This document shows, piece after piece, positions 49,998-59,515 of a DNA stretch of 64,000 bases (its first letter is position 1; the number at the start of each line of letters is the position of its first letter). This stretch comes from Oscillospiraceae bacterium (GTDB lineage Bacteria; Bacillota; Clostridia; Oscillospirales; Oscillospiraceae), in contig JAFVCD010000028.1 of assembly GCA_017479425.1 (NCBI GenBank), positions 1-64,000 of the forward strand, written 5' to 3'. The translations under genes were made by a program, and so were the position numbers. The notes beneath the pieces are model-generated. The model was not told where the DNA came from. It searched no databases and worked only from the letters and a program-made list of their open reading frames with translations.

Positions 49998-51167
49998 ATG
50001 AAAAGAATCGCAGCACTTGTTCTCGCGCTTGTGATGATCTTCGCCCTCGCAGCCTGCGGCGGAGAGAACACATCGAATACCCCGGCAAATAATACCCCGG
50101 CAAACACCGCACCCGCAGACAATACCCCTGCTCCGGCAGACAATACTCCCGCTCCTGCCGCAACTGAGAATTATCAGCTCGTCGGCAAGTACGAGGAGGA
50201 GGGCGAGGGCGCAGACCGCGTTTCCGCCGCCTTCAAGGTTGACCTCAACAAGGACGGCACCGTTGTCGTTGACCGCTATCGCTATATGAGCGATACATAT
50301 GAGGATACCTTTATGACCGGCACCTGGGCTGCCGCTCAGAAGGACGGCATCGACTGCCTCAAGATCGACCTTGCCTGCGATAACAACGGCGAGAAGGCAA
50401 ACGAGCAGACAGTATATGCCTACGATATGGCCGGTACCTACTCTGTTGAAATAAGCTTCCCCATCATTATCGGAATGGACTATAAGCGCAGCCTCACCGT
50501 TGAGGGCACAAACGAGATGAAGTACGACGATGAGTCCTTCAAGGCAGCCTACGCATGGACCGCTCCCGCCGAGGAGCAGCCGGCCGAGGAGCAGCCCGCT
50601 GAGGAGCAGCCTGCTGAGACCGCCGCTAACGAGTACCATATGCCCCTCACTCTCGGCGAAAACGAGTTTGACGCAGTTCTCACCCTCGTTGATGATACTA
50701 ATGCAACCCTCGTCGCAGCTATGACCTTCGAGTGCACCTACACCAAGGACGGCAGCGTCGTAACCCTGACTCCCGTTGAGGAGCCTGCCGATATGAAGGC
50801 GACAGTATGGAGCGTTGTTCCTCACCAGCTCAAGCTCAAGGACGACGGCACCATGGAAGCCTACGTCCCCTTTGAGGGCGAGGCAAGCCCCTATGCCGGC
50901 GAGTATGACGTTAAGAACGTCAACGGCGACGGCGAGGAGAGCTACTTTGAGGAGTTCATCATCGACGAGGACGGCACCGTTCACGGCGCAGTCGATGCCT
51001 CCGGACTTACCGGCTTTGAGGGCACCGTTGACGCAGAGGGCAACATCACCGCAGAGTACGGCCGTCTCGGCGGCACCATGACCGGCACCGTTGACGCTGA
51101 GGGCAACATTTCGCTTCACAGCGAGGTCCGCGGCAGAACCTCAGAGGCCACCGGTGTAAAATTCTGA
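49998..51167 (+). CDS. Lipoprotein of the GH3-associated family (module B)
   Basis: A 389-residue lipoprotein with lipobox FALAAC (Cys20) and an Asn/Thr/Pro/Ala repeat linker (NTPANNTPAN, DNTPAPADNTPAP). Two beta-rich domains are separated by a second linker of EEQPAEEQPAE repeats (about 190-210). It is homologous over both domains to the lipoprotein at 3877-4809 and has an added C-terminal region with repeated GTVDAEGNI motifs (about 340-375). No enzyme motif. Its AGGAGG site and LytTR-B promoter suggest very high expression. A substrate-binding or signal-sensing role is inferred from position only. Confidence 0.75.
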   Translation: MKRIAALVLALVMIFALAACGGENTSNTPANNTPANTAPADNTPAPADNTPAPAATENYQLVGKYEEEGEGADRVSAAFKVDLNKDGTVVVDRYRYMSDTYEDTFMTGTWAAAQKDGIDCLKIDLACDNNGEKANEQTVYAYDMAGTYSVEISFPIIIGMDYKRSLTVEGTNEMKYDDESFKAAYAWTAPAEEQPAEEQPAEEQPAETAANEYHMPLTLGENEFDAVLTLVDDTNATLVAAMTFECTYTKDGSVVTLTPVEEPADMKATVWSVVPHQLKLKDDGTMEAYVPFEGEASPYAGEYDVKNVNGDGEESYFEEFIIDEDGTVHGAVDASGLTGFEGTVDAEGNITAEYGRLGGTMTGTVDAEGNISLHSEVRGRTSEATGVKF

Positions 51168-51194
51168 GATACCATAATTTCCCCCTCCCTTTTT

Positions 51195-51227
51195 GTCGCC
51201 GGGATCGGTATATCCGGTTCCGGCGAC
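51195..51227 (+). other. Hairpin between lipoprotein and GH10 genes
   Basis: GTCGCCGG / CCGGCGAC closes a longer imperfect stem (GGATC...GGTTCC inside). No T run follows, so it is probably an mRNA-processing or stabilising hairpin rather than a terminator. Confidence 0.5.
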
Positions 51228-51248
51228 GCTTGTCTGAAAGGATCGAAA

Positions 51249-52607
51249 ATGAACAAAAAAATAATAGCTTTTTCGCTTGCTGGCATTCTGTTTATCAGCC
51301 TGCTGTCCGGCTGTCAGACAGCCCCTCAGAACAAGCCGGATGATATTGTGGAACCACAGCCTGTCGCGGAACCGGAATCCCGGAGTGAGCCTTCAGCTGT
51401 TGAACCTGTTGAGCAGCCTGAAAAAACTGAACAGACTCCCGTGGAAGCAGAAGCCGAGCCTGAGGTAAAGCCTGAACATCCGATTATGAAGGAGTTCTCT
51501 GAAAAAGAGAAGGCGAAGCTCATGTATATGCAGGAGCCGATCGTCGAGGATACTGCCGGATTGTCGCTAAAGGATTATTACGCCGAGCGAGGCATTCTTC
51601 TCGGCACTTTCGTAACACCGGATGACTATAACGACCCATGGTGTATGATGAAGCTTGAGGAGCAGTTTGCCTGTGTTATCCCTATGTATGAGTTCAAGGC
51701 AGGCGCGCTCCTTGATCAAGCAAGCTGCCGGAAATCAGGAAAGCTTGAAGTAACCTTCAGCGAGATGGCACAGAACTGGATGAATTGGGCAAAGGAAAAG
51801 GGAATAAAGCTCCATGGTCATACCCTTTTCTGGCACAAGGAAACTCCTGACTGGATATTCCGCGAGGGCTTTACCGATGACGGCGAATATGTCTCACGCG
51901 AAATAATGCTTGAGAGAATGGAGAACTATATAGCTTCTCTTTTCGAGTCCCTTGACAAGGGCGGCTGGCTTGAATGCTTTGACAGCTATGATGTCATAAA
52001 CGAGTATCTCTCACTGGACGGAACGGCACCGAACGAAAGCCCGTGGGTTGACAGAGTGGGCGAGGATTATATCTATTACGCCTTTCTCTACGCTGACCGC
52101 TATGCGCCTGAGTATGTAAAACTCGTTTATAACGAGAACTATGCCGAGGTAGATACTAATAAGCGTGACGCCGTTATAGAAATGGCGAAGACGCTTACGG
52201 ACGAAAACGGACGCAGTCTTGCGGATTGTATCGGACTGCAGTGCCATGTTTACAGCAATATGAAAGTGGAAGATATATGCGATAACATACGCTATATCGC
52301 AGAAAACAGCGGTCTTGAGCTTCAGGTCACGGAGCTTGACTTTACTATAATGAGTTCCCGAGACGGAATCGCGATGCTGAAGAAGGAAGGCACGGCGTTC
52401 TACAAGGTCTGCAAAACGCTCCTTGACCTCAAGGAAGAGGGGTACCCGATATACGCCTTTTCGACCTGCGGATTCTGCGATATGACAAGCTGGATGGGAG
52501 CACGCACGGCACCGCACCTTTACGATATTTACGGAAACGAGAAATACTCTTATTTTGCAATGCTGCAAATGAAGGAACTCTCTGGATTTGAAGAGAACGC
52601 AGAGTAA
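51249..52607 (+). CDS. GH10-family lipoprotein (endo-xylanase)
   Basis: A 452-residue lipoprotein (lipobox LLSGC, Cys22) with a Pro/Glu-rich linker to about 75, then a GH10 TIM barrel. GHTLFWHKETPDW is the conserved strand-3 motif. The acid/base is Glu252 in DVINEYLS and the nucleophile Glu362 in VTELDF, at the usual spacing. The C-terminal GFCDMTSW replaces the typical WGVxDxxSW. It should cut beta-1,4-xylan outside the cell while tethered to it. It is the second gene of the module B operon, following a hairpin. Base use is slightly AT-richer than that of the flanking genes. Confidence 0.9.
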   Translation: MNKKIIAFSLAGILFISLLSGCQTAPQNKPDDIVEPQPVAEPESRSEPSAVEPVEQPEKTEQTPVEAEAEPEVKPEHPIMKEFSEKEKAKLMYMQEPIVEDTAGLSLKDYYAERGILLGTFVTPDDYNDPWCMMKLEEQFACVIPMYEFKAGALLDQASCRKSGKLEVTFSEMAQNWMNWAKEKGIKLHGHTLFWHKETPDWIFREGFTDDGEYVSREIMLERMENYIASLFESLDKGGWLECFDSYDVINEYLSLDGTAPNESPWVDRVGEDYIYYAFLYADRYAPEYVKLVYNENYAEVDTNKRDAVIEMAKTLTDENGRSLADCIGLQCHVYSNMKVEDICDNIRYIAENSGLELQVTELDFTIMSSRDGIAMLKKEGTAFYKVCKTLLDLKEEGYPIYAFSTCGFCDMTSWMGARTAPHLYDIYGNEKYSYFAMLQMKELSGFEENAE

Positions 52608-52619
52608 TGGAGAATAAAA

Positions 52620-54893
52620 ATGAAAAAATCATTATCCATTTTACTTGCTGTCTGCTTTGTTATGACAGCACTGGCTTCCTGCGGCGGAAATAACACGCCG
52701 ACAACGGCACCGGCGGATACAACTCCGGCGCCGGCGGTTCAGAACGAAGAGCCGGCACCTGCAGCACAGAACCCCGAGCCGACGCCCGAGGCGCCTGCCT
52801 TTGCGGTAACTGTAAGCTCCGCAGCTCTTCCGCAGGCGGAGTTTGCCGGGAGCGAAATCGAAAAGGCGGCGTCAAACACTTCGCTTAACGCTGACTGGAG
52901 CGTTTTTGTTGAGAACATCGACGAAAGCCTCGGCGCAGAAAGCTATAAGATCGAGGTCGGCGAAAACTCCGTCACGGTCACGGGCGGCGACGCGACGGGA
53001 CTTATGTACGGCGGACTTCAGGTTGCCGACGAGATAAGCTTCGGCGGCATTGAGAGCGTTAAAAGCTCCTCCGCCTCGCCGACGGTTCTTAATCGCGGCA
53101 TAAAGTTCAATATTCCGCTGGATATGCGCACTCCGAGCTATACCGACGCCGGTGACGCCGCTCAGCTCAATATTGAAAATATGTGGGATATGGACTTCTG
53201 GAAGGCGGAGCTTGATGAGCTTGCACGCAACCGCTTCAATGCGCTCTCAATCTGGAACCTCAACCCGTTCCCATCTATGGTGAAGCTTGCAGATTACCCG
53301 GACATTGCCCTTGACGACGTCTGGAAAACTACGATCCCCTTTGACGGAAGCTATAACGGCACCGCGACTAATATGGTGCGCGAGGAGCACTGGTCGAATT
53401 ACGAGGTCGTAAAGACCATGACGATCGATGAAAAGATCGACTTCTGGCGCTCCGTAATGGCTTACGCCCATGACCGCGGCATCAAGTTCTATGTATTCAC
53501 CTGGAACATCTACCTTTACGGCGAGCAGGGCAAGTACGGGCTTACGACCGACATTGACAACGAGGCTACGAGAGCCTACTACCGCGCCTGCGCCAAGGCA
53601 ATGGTGGAGACCTATCCCGATCTTGACGGCATCGGAATCACCGCCGGAGAGAATATGAAGTGGGAGGCGGGCGACGAGGAGAAGAACGAAAGCTGGCTCT
53701 GGGAGACCTACGGCATGGGCGTGAACGATGCGCTTGAAGCCGAGCCTGAGCGTGATTTCACCCTCATCCACCGTATGCACCTCACGGATTTCGCTCTTTC
53801 CGACTCTGTTTGGGCGGATTTCAAGGGCACTCTCGATTACTCCGATAAGTACTCCTTCGCGCATATGCACTCCACCTCGACCCCGCACTTTGCCGACGAA
53901 ACGCTCTCGCTTCTTCCGGAAAACCGCAGAATGTGGCTTGAGGTGCGCTGGGACGATATGTACTACGCCCGCTGGGGCGACTATGAGTTCATCCGCGACT
54001 ACGTTTCCGGCATGCCGGATGAGAGTAAGCTCCGCGGCTTCCTCTTCGGGCCGGACGGCTATATCTTCGGCAGAGATTACACAAGCCTCGACTCAGAGGA
54101 GCGCGGCAGACTGCACATCGAAAAATGCTGGTATGAGTACGCTCTTCTCGGCAGGCTCGGCTACGATCCGACGCTCTCCGAGGACTATTTCACAAGCCTT
54201 ATCGCCGCACACTACGGCGTAGAGAGGGATAAGGCGGCGCTTCTCTTCGGCGCTATGAACGACGCCGGAAAGATCGTTCCGCTCACAACCCGCTTCTTCT
54301 GGATCAATACCGACGCATATTACCCCGAAATGTGCCTCACTAACAAGACCGCCTTCGGTTTCCTCACCGTCAAGCTCTGGGCAAACGCGGAAAACGCCCT
54401 CGAGGGCGGCGGAATGATGAGCATGCCGGCTTACGTGGACGCCGTAATGGCGGGCACAGAGACCTTTGAGCTGATTACTCCGCCGGAGCTGATCGAGCTT
54501 CTGAGAGGCTATTCTGATTCCGCCATGGAGAAGGTGAACGCGCTTCTCACAGATGAGCCGAGCTCTTACGCTTCAATAGGCGAGCGCGAGTTCTGGTCGA
54601 CTGTCAAGGATCAGCGCCTTCAGGCGGAGATGGGCTACTATTACGCCCAAAAGACCGCAGCGGCGCTCGACCTCAGAATGTATAACGCCACCTCAGACAC
54701 GAAGTATCAGGACGCAGCAATCGAAAAGCTCACGAATGCAGTGGAGCTATGGAAGACCTACGCCGCAGATTTCAGCGAGCGCTATACTCCGCTTCTTATG
54801 GGCAGACTTCAGCTCGCACCGGATCCGACGGCGCTTATCCCCGACGTCGAAGCCGATATAAAGCTTGCCCAGCGTTACAGACCTGGAAGATAA
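52620..54893 (+). CDS. Lipoprotein with predicted glycoside-hydrolase barrel, family unassigned
   Basis: A 757-residue lipoprotein (lipobox ALASC, Cys21) with a Pro/Thr/Glu-rich linker to about 60. A small alpha/beta domain (about 62-150; YKIEVGENSVTVTGGDATGLMYGGLQVADEI) is like the N-terminal domains of GH20, GH67 and GH84 enzymes. A barrel-like domain follows (FNIPLDMRTPSYTD, RNRFNALSIWNLNPF, KFYVFTWNIYLYG, DGIGITAGENM, MWLEVRWDDMY), with acidic residues in GENMKWE and LEVRWDD as catalytic candidates. A helical C-terminal region ends it. Side-chain removal from xylan, for example an alpha-glucuronidase, would suit the GH10 neighbour, but I cannot assign a family. Confidence 0.65.
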   Translation: MKKSLSILLAVCFVMTALASCGGNNTPTTAPADTTPAPAVQNEEPAPAAQNPEPTPEAPAFAVTVSSAALPQAEFAGSEIEKAASNTSLNADWSVFVENIDESLGAESYKIEVGENSVTVTGGDATGLMYGGLQVADEISFGGIESVKSSSASPTVLNRGIKFNIPLDMRTPSYTDAGDAAQLNIENMWDMDFWKAELDELARNRFNALSIWNLNPFPSMVKLADYPDIALDDVWKTTIPFDGSYNGTATNMVREEHWSNYEVVKTMTIDEKIDFWRSVMAYAHDRGIKFYVFTWNIYLYGEQGKYGLTTDIDNEATRAYYRACAKAMVETYPDLDGIGITAGENMKWEAGDEEKNESWLWETYGMGVNDALEAEPERDFTLIHRMHLTDFALSDSVWADFKGTLDYSDKYSFAHMHSTSTPHFADETLSLLPENRRMWLEVRWDDMYYARWGDYEFIRDYVSGMPDESKLRGFLFGPDGYIFGRDYTSLDSEERGRLHIEKCWYEYALLGRLGYDPTLSEDYFTSLIAAHYGVERDKAALLFGAMNDAGKIVPLTTRFFWINTDAYYPEMCLTNKTAFGFLTVKLWANAENALEGGGMMSMPAYVDAVMAGTETFELITPPELIELLRGYSDSAMEKVNALLTDEPSSYASIGEREFWSTVKDQRLQAEMGYYYAQKTAAALDLRMYNATSDTKYQDAAIEKLTNAVELWKTYAADFSERYTPLLMGRLQLAPDPTALIPDVEADIKLAQRYRPGR

Positions 54894-54914
54894 AAATTTG
54901 AAAGGAGACTATAA

Positions 54915-57857
54915 ATGAAAAAAGGACGCATTTGGAAAATTCTTACCCCGATCTTTGCCGTACTGCTTGTAATTTGTATTGTGGCGATACCGGTGTCCGC
55001 ACAGTTTGCGAGCGTTATCAACGTAGCGCTCAAGGCACAGACTCAGAAGATCGTGGCGGAGGACGGCGCAACCATCTACTTTGCCAGCGCATGGGACTCT
55101 GAGGAAGAACTTGTAGCCCACGAGGCCGAGCTCTGCCGTCAGATTGAGGGCGAGGGCGCGGCGCTTCTCGTGAACCGCAACAACGCTCTTCCGCTTGCAA
55201 AGGGCACAAAGTTCACGACCTTCTCACAATCGAGCTACAACCTGCTCTACGGCGGCACCGGCTCCGGCTCTATGGCTGCCGACGATGCGGTTACCCTCAA
55301 GACCGCCCTTGAGACCGTTTTCGGCGAGGGCACCGTCAACACCGACCAGTGGAAATTCTACGTCACCAGCGGCTATAAGCGCGTAAACGCGGCGACCACC
55401 GGCGGCAATCAGGCGCAGTACCGCATCAACGAAGTGCCCTGGGAGAAATATCCCGACGCGCTCAAGGGCACCTGGGCAAACTACGGCGACGTTGCTCTCG
55501 TAGTTCTCGCGCGCTCCGGCGGCGAGGGCGCCGACCTTCCCAGCGGACTTCCCGAGCTTGAGGAGTACATGACCGGCGGCGACTATCTCCGCCTCTGCAA
55601 GGAGGAGATCGAGATGCTTGAAAACCTTGAAAAGCTCAAGGCTGACGGCACCTTCAAGAAGATCGTCGTTCTTCTTAACTCCTCCAACGCACTTCAGCTC
55701 GACTTCGTCGACAAGTACGGCATCGACGCCGTTCTGTGGATCGGCGACGTCGGCATGACCGGCTCTCTCGGCGTTGCGGATATCCTCGCGGGCGACGTGA
55801 ACCCATCCGGCAGAATCGTCGATACCTTCATGAAGGATAATCACTCCGCTCCCGCAATGCAGAACTTCGGCGCCTACAAGTACACTAACGGCGCAGAGTA
55901 CGAGACCGAGACCGCGCAGAACAACACCGACCCCGGCATCGGCAAGGCAAACTCCGACTACGTTGTCTATCAGGAGGGCATTTATGTCGGTTATCGCTAT
56001 TTCGAGACCCGTTATGAGGACTCCGTTCTCGGTCAGGGCAACTCCGGCGACTGGAACTATGACGACTGCGTAGCCTTCCCCTTCGGCTATGGCCTTTCCT
56101 ACACTGATTTTGAGTATAGTAACTTCAAGCTTGACGAGAACCACAACGGCACCTTTACAGTCGAGGTCGACGTAAAGAACGTCGGCTCTGTCGACGGCAA
56201 GCACACCGTTCAGATCTACTTCCAGAGCCCCTACACAGAGTATGACAAGCAGAACGGAGTAGAGAAGGCTGCTGTTGAGATCTGCGGCTTCGACAAGAAG
56301 ATGATCGCCGCCGGCGCGACCGAACACTTCAAAATCGAGATCGACAAGGAGGATCTGACTTCCTACGACGCTCACCTTGCAAAGACCTATATCCTTGAGG
56401 ACGGCGACTATTACTTCACCGTAGGTAAGAATGCCCATGACGCAATAAATAACATCCTCGCCGCAAAGGGCGCGAACGTCCCCGGCAATGCCGAGCTTAC
56501 CGGGAAGTGGACAAACGACAAGTTTGACAAGGAGACCTACTCCGTATCCTCCAAGACCGGCAAGCCCATAACTAACCTCTTTGACAATGCCGACCTCAAT
56601 AAGTACTCAGGCGCCGGCAATCAGACTGTTACATATCTCTCCCGCTCCGACTGGCAGGGAACCTATCCCACCACTCAGTCTCTCTACATCACCCCCGATA
56701 TGTGGGCTGACGGACTTACCCACGACGAAAGCGGGCACGCAGCCATCGTTGAAAAGATGAAGGCTGCATACTATCCCGGCGCGACGATGCCGACCGTGGG
56801 CGTCGCCGGAACGCTCAAGGCGGGCGATATGGCCGAGGCTGACTATGACGATCCAAAGTGGGCGGAGCTCATAAGCCAGATGCCCTATGACGAGATGACG
56901 ACCCTCATCTACAACGGTTTCCACTTCACCGAGGCGGCTCCCTCCATAAGTCTTCCCGGCACTCTCGATGAAAACGGTCCGCAGGGCTTCACCGCGTCTC
57001 TTATGGGCGGCGCTTCCGCTATGGCATATACCTCCGAGGACGTTATGGCTGCGACCTACAACCGTTCTCTTATAGAGGATATGGGCTCCTGCATCGGCGA
57101 GGACTTCCTCCACGCTACCCCGGCAGGCGCAGACAAGGTCTACGCCGGTCTCTACGGCCCCGGCGCAAACATCCACAGAACGCCTTATTCCGGCCGCTGC
57201 TTCGAGTATTACGGCGAGGACGGCTGGGTCTCCGGCGAGGTTGCGGCTGTTGAGGTTGCGGCAATAAGAGCCAAGGGCGTCTACGTATTCACGAAGCACT
57301 TTGCCCTTAACGATCAGGAGGAGGGACGCTACGGCATTTCCACCTGGTCAAATGAGCAGGCTATACGCGAGCTGTATCTCGAGGGCTTCGAGGGCGCGGT
57401 CAAGGAGGCGGGCGGCAACGTAATGAGCTCCTTCAACCGCCTCGGCGTTATCTGGAGCGGCGCACATCACGGCCTTATGACCGGCATTCTCCGCGATGAG
57501 TGGGGAATGGAGGGCGCTGCGATCACCGACTGCTCCGTCTACGCGAAGTACATGGATTACCGCTACGGCGTTCTCGCGGGTCAGGATCTCTGGGATGGCT
57601 ACTCCATGGGTATGGCGACCCTCGACGGACTGAACAATGACGCAGCCATGGTAACCGCTATTCAGGAGAGAGCGAAGAACATTGCCTACAACGTAACGCA
57701 CTCCCACGCTATGAACGTCGGCAACGCGACCATCGTTCAGATAATCCCGTGGTGGCAGATGACCCTTTACTGCGCTACCGGATTCTTCGGAGTCCTCACA
57801 GTCCTCGGCGTCGTTATGTGGGTGCTCTCCGCAAAGAAAAACAAGGCCGCGAAATAA
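54915..57857 (+). CDS. Membrane-anchored GH3 glycosidase with permuted domains (module B)
   Basis: A 980-residue paralogue of the GH3 at 823-3816. An N-terminal helix (about 8-28) and one C-terminal helix (about 947-971) anchor it. The sandwich domain comes first, with RSGGEGADLP and a candidate acid/base Glu204, then a fibronectin-III-like domain. The barrel is last, with NIHRTPYSGRCFEYYGEDG, KHFALNDQEEG and nucleophile loop GAAITDCSVY (Asp872). Cys instead of Trp follows the nucleophile. With GH10 and the unassigned hydrolase it probably finishes xylo- or gluco-oligomers near the membrane. GAAAGGAG precedes the ATG. It ends the operon begun at 49998. Confidence 0.9.
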   Translation: MKKGRIWKILTPIFAVLLVICIVAIPVSAQFASVINVALKAQTQKIVAEDGATIYFASAWDSEEELVAHEAELCRQIEGEGAALLVNRNNALPLAKGTKFTTFSQSSYNLLYGGTGSGSMAADDAVTLKTALETVFGEGTVNTDQWKFYVTSGYKRVNAATTGGNQAQYRINEVPWEKYPDALKGTWANYGDVALVVLARSGGEGADLPSGLPELEEYMTGGDYLRLCKEEIEMLENLEKLKADGTFKKIVVLLNSSNALQLDFVDKYGIDAVLWIGDVGMTGSLGVADILAGDVNPSGRIVDTFMKDNHSAPAMQNFGAYKYTNGAEYETETAQNNTDPGIGKANSDYVVYQEGIYVGYRYFETRYEDSVLGQGNSGDWNYDDCVAFPFGYGLSYTDFEYSNFKLDENHNGTFTVEVDVKNVGSVDGKHTVQIYFQSPYTEYDKQNGVEKAAVEICGFDKKMIAAGATEHFKIEIDKEDLTSYDAHLAKTYILEDGDYYFTVGKNAHDAINNILAAKGANVPGNAELTGKWTNDKFDKETYSVSSKTGKPITNLFDNADLNKYSGAGNQTVTYLSRSDWQGTYPTTQSLYITPDMWADGLTHDESGHAAIVEKMKAAYYPGATMPTVGVAGTLKAGDMAEADYDDPKWAELISQMPYDEMTTLIYNGFHFTEAAPSISLPGTLDENGPQGFTASLMGGASAMAYTSEDVMAATYNRSLIEDMGSCIGEDFLHATPAGADKVYAGLYGPGANIHRTPYSGRCFEYYGEDGWVSGEVAAVEVAAIRAKGVYVFTKHFALNDQEEGRYGISTWSNEQAIRELYLEGFEGAVKEAGGNVMSSFNRLGVIWSGAHHGLMTGILRDEWGMEGAAITDCSVYAKYMDYRYGVLAGQDLWDGYSMGMATLDGLNNDAAMVTAIQERAKNIAYNVTHSHAMNVGNATIVQIIPWWQMTLYCATGFFGVLTVLGVVMWVLSAKKNKAAK

Positions 57858-57885
57858 GTTTTCTTCATTTCTTCCTATACAATGG

Positions 57886-57919
57886 GCGCCGCCTGTATCC
57901 TTTTGGGTACGGGCGGCGC
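57886..57919 (+). terminator. Terminator-like hairpin after the module B operon
   Basis: GCGCCGCCTGTATCC / GGGTACGGGCGGCGC, a 15-bp stem with two G-T pairs and loop TTTT, followed by TCGCTTTTAG. Confidence 0.65.
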
Positions 57920-57924
57920 TCGCT

Positions 57925-57992
57925 TTTAGCTTGCGAAATACTTATTTAGCTCACGAAAAAGCGGTTGTTATGCTGCTTTTAGCAGTTAAAAT
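57925..57992 (+). promoter_or_regulatory. LytTR-B operator and promoter of the third lipoprotein-GH3 operon
   Basis: TTTAGCTTGCGAAA (57925-57938) and TTTAGCTCACGAAA (57945-57958) are 20 bp apart. The second is identical, 14 of 14, to the site before the module B regulator. Nine bases after its core come TTGTTA (57965-57970), 16 bp and TAAAAT (57987-57992). So this operon likely belongs to the module B regulon although it has no kinase of its own. Confidence 0.75.
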
Positions 57993-58025
57993 GGATTTAT
58001 AATCCAAAATTAAGGAGGATAAACA

Positions 58026-59453
58026 ATGAAAAGAATAGCAGCACTTATTCTCGCACTCATTATGGTATTCGCTCTTGCCGCCTGCGGAAACGGCAATACT
58101 GCGAAGCCCTCGGGCGGCACAGATGACAGCGCCCAGACGCCTGCACCGTCAAACGATGCGCCCGCCGCCACCGGCGCCGACGTCGCAGGTACCTACACCG
58201 TCACATACGGTACGCAGGAGATCTCAGGCAATATCCGCCACACCGGCTACATAACAAGCCAGGGCGGTCAGGAGAAGAACACCCTTGTTCTCAATGCCGA
58301 CGGCACCTATGAGTACACAAAGCTCGTCTCCACCGACGAGACGATCATAGCCTCCGGCGTAGCCTCGACCGAGAACACCGGTTCTTTTGTCCTCCTCACC
58401 TCAAACACCACAGCTCCGCAGGTCGTGCTTCTTGCCTCCACCTCCGCTCCGCTTCTTTTCAGCTGGGAGCCGAACAACGAAGGCGACAGCAAGGGCAGCT
58501 GCACCATGGATTTCTACGCTGACGGCACCTATGAGTTCCAGTTCCCGTCCTACTCCATCTCCGAGGAAGGCACCTGGAAGTGGGAGAGCTGGAACATGAC
58601 CCTCACGAAGCCCGACGGCGCTGAGGTAGCGGTCGAGATGGATGAGGAGCACTCCCTCAAGATGTACTATGAGGCTGCTATCAACTCCATGCTCAATCAG
58701 AACTTCATCGTAAAGAGCGACGTCTGGGGCAACGCCCTCGGACAGACCGGCAACTATGAGCCTGCCGCCGCTTCCGACGCTCCGGCTGAGGCTCTTGATG
58801 TAAGGGCTGCCTTTACCGGCACAGCCACACGCAAGACCTCCGACGGCAACGATTACGAGGTCGCCATAACCATGATCATGCTCACCGACGGCACTGTTTA
58901 CCTCGCTGAGGACAATGCCGGCACCGTTAACGTATCGCTCGGCACCTATGAGGGCAACACCATCACCATCGGCGACAAGAGCGCACAGACCGAGGGCGCT
59001 AAGCTTGTCTGGGACGGCGCTGAGCTGAGCTATGCCGCCAGTGTTCCCGAGGCATACGCAAACGCCGACTGGGCAAAGCTTATCGAGGAGGCTCAGGCTC
59101 CCGCAGCCACCGGCCCCGTAGTTCTGAAATACGTCTTCACCGGCACCTACACTGCCGACGGCACCACAGTGACGCTCAACCCGCCCACCGCCTGCCAGTG
59201 GAGCGAGGACTGGGGCGTTTTCCAGAACCACGGCTTCAAGAACGGCAGCGGCAACGAGAACGACAAGGTCTGGCCGAAGGGTGAGAGCGATAAATACTTC
59301 TGGGCAATCGAGCACTTCGTCGGCCCCTACGTCATCGCAAACTCCCACCCCGCCGAAGAGGAAGTTCCCGCCTCCAACACCACCTCTCAGGCTGTTGAGG
59401 TCAACCCGGCTAACGGCACCTTTGAATATATCATTGTAAGCGCATTCGATTAA
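58026..59453 (+). CDS. Third GH3-associated lipoprotein
   Basis: A 475-residue lipoprotein with lipobox FALAAC (Cys20) and a short Ser/Pro/Ala linker. Its first 20 residues are nearly the same as those of the lipoprotein at 49998. The mature part has an N-terminal beta domain with repeated GTY/GTW motifs (about 50-225; DGTYEYTKLVS, DGTYEFQFPSY, GTWKWESWN) and a C-terminal region (about 255-475) with DGTVYLAED and FTGTYTADGTTVTLNPP. No catalytic motif is seen. The family is unknown to me. It is followed by a GH3 gene after a hairpin, the same pairing as in modules A and B. Confidence 0.72.
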   Translation: MKRIAALILALIMVFALAACGNGNTAKPSGGTDDSAQTPAPSNDAPAATGADVAGTYTVTYGTQEISGNIRHTGYITSQGGQEKNTLVLNADGTYEYTKLVSTDETIIASGVASTENTGSFVLLTSNTTAPQVVLLASTSAPLLFSWEPNNEGDSKGSCTMDFYADGTYEFQFPSYSISEEGTWKWESWNMTLTKPDGAEVAVEMDEEHSLKMYYEAAINSMLNQNFIVKSDVWGNALGQTGNYEPAAASDAPAEALDVRAAFTGTATRKTSDGNDYEVAITMIMLTDGTVYLAEDNAGTVNVSLGTYEGNTITIGDKSAQTEGAKLVWDGAELSYAASVPEAYANADWAKLIEEAQAPAATGPVVLKYVFTGTYTADGTTVTLNPPTACQWSEDWGVFQNHGFKNGSGNENDKVWPKGESDKYFWAIEHFVGPYVIANSHPAEEEVPASNTTSQAVEVNPANGTFEYIIVSAFD

Positions 59454-59468
59454 TATCCGCTTAATACT

Positions 59469-59492
59469 GCGGGCGGAGTACTCTCCGCCCGC
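59469..59492 (+). other. Hairpin between third lipoprotein and GH3 genes
   Basis: A perfect 10-bp stem GCGGGCGGAG / CTCCGCCCGC with loop TACT and no following T run, so more likely an mRNA stabiliser than a terminator. Confidence 0.55.
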
Positions 59493-59515
59493 AAGCATTA
59501 TACAGGAGGCAGATT

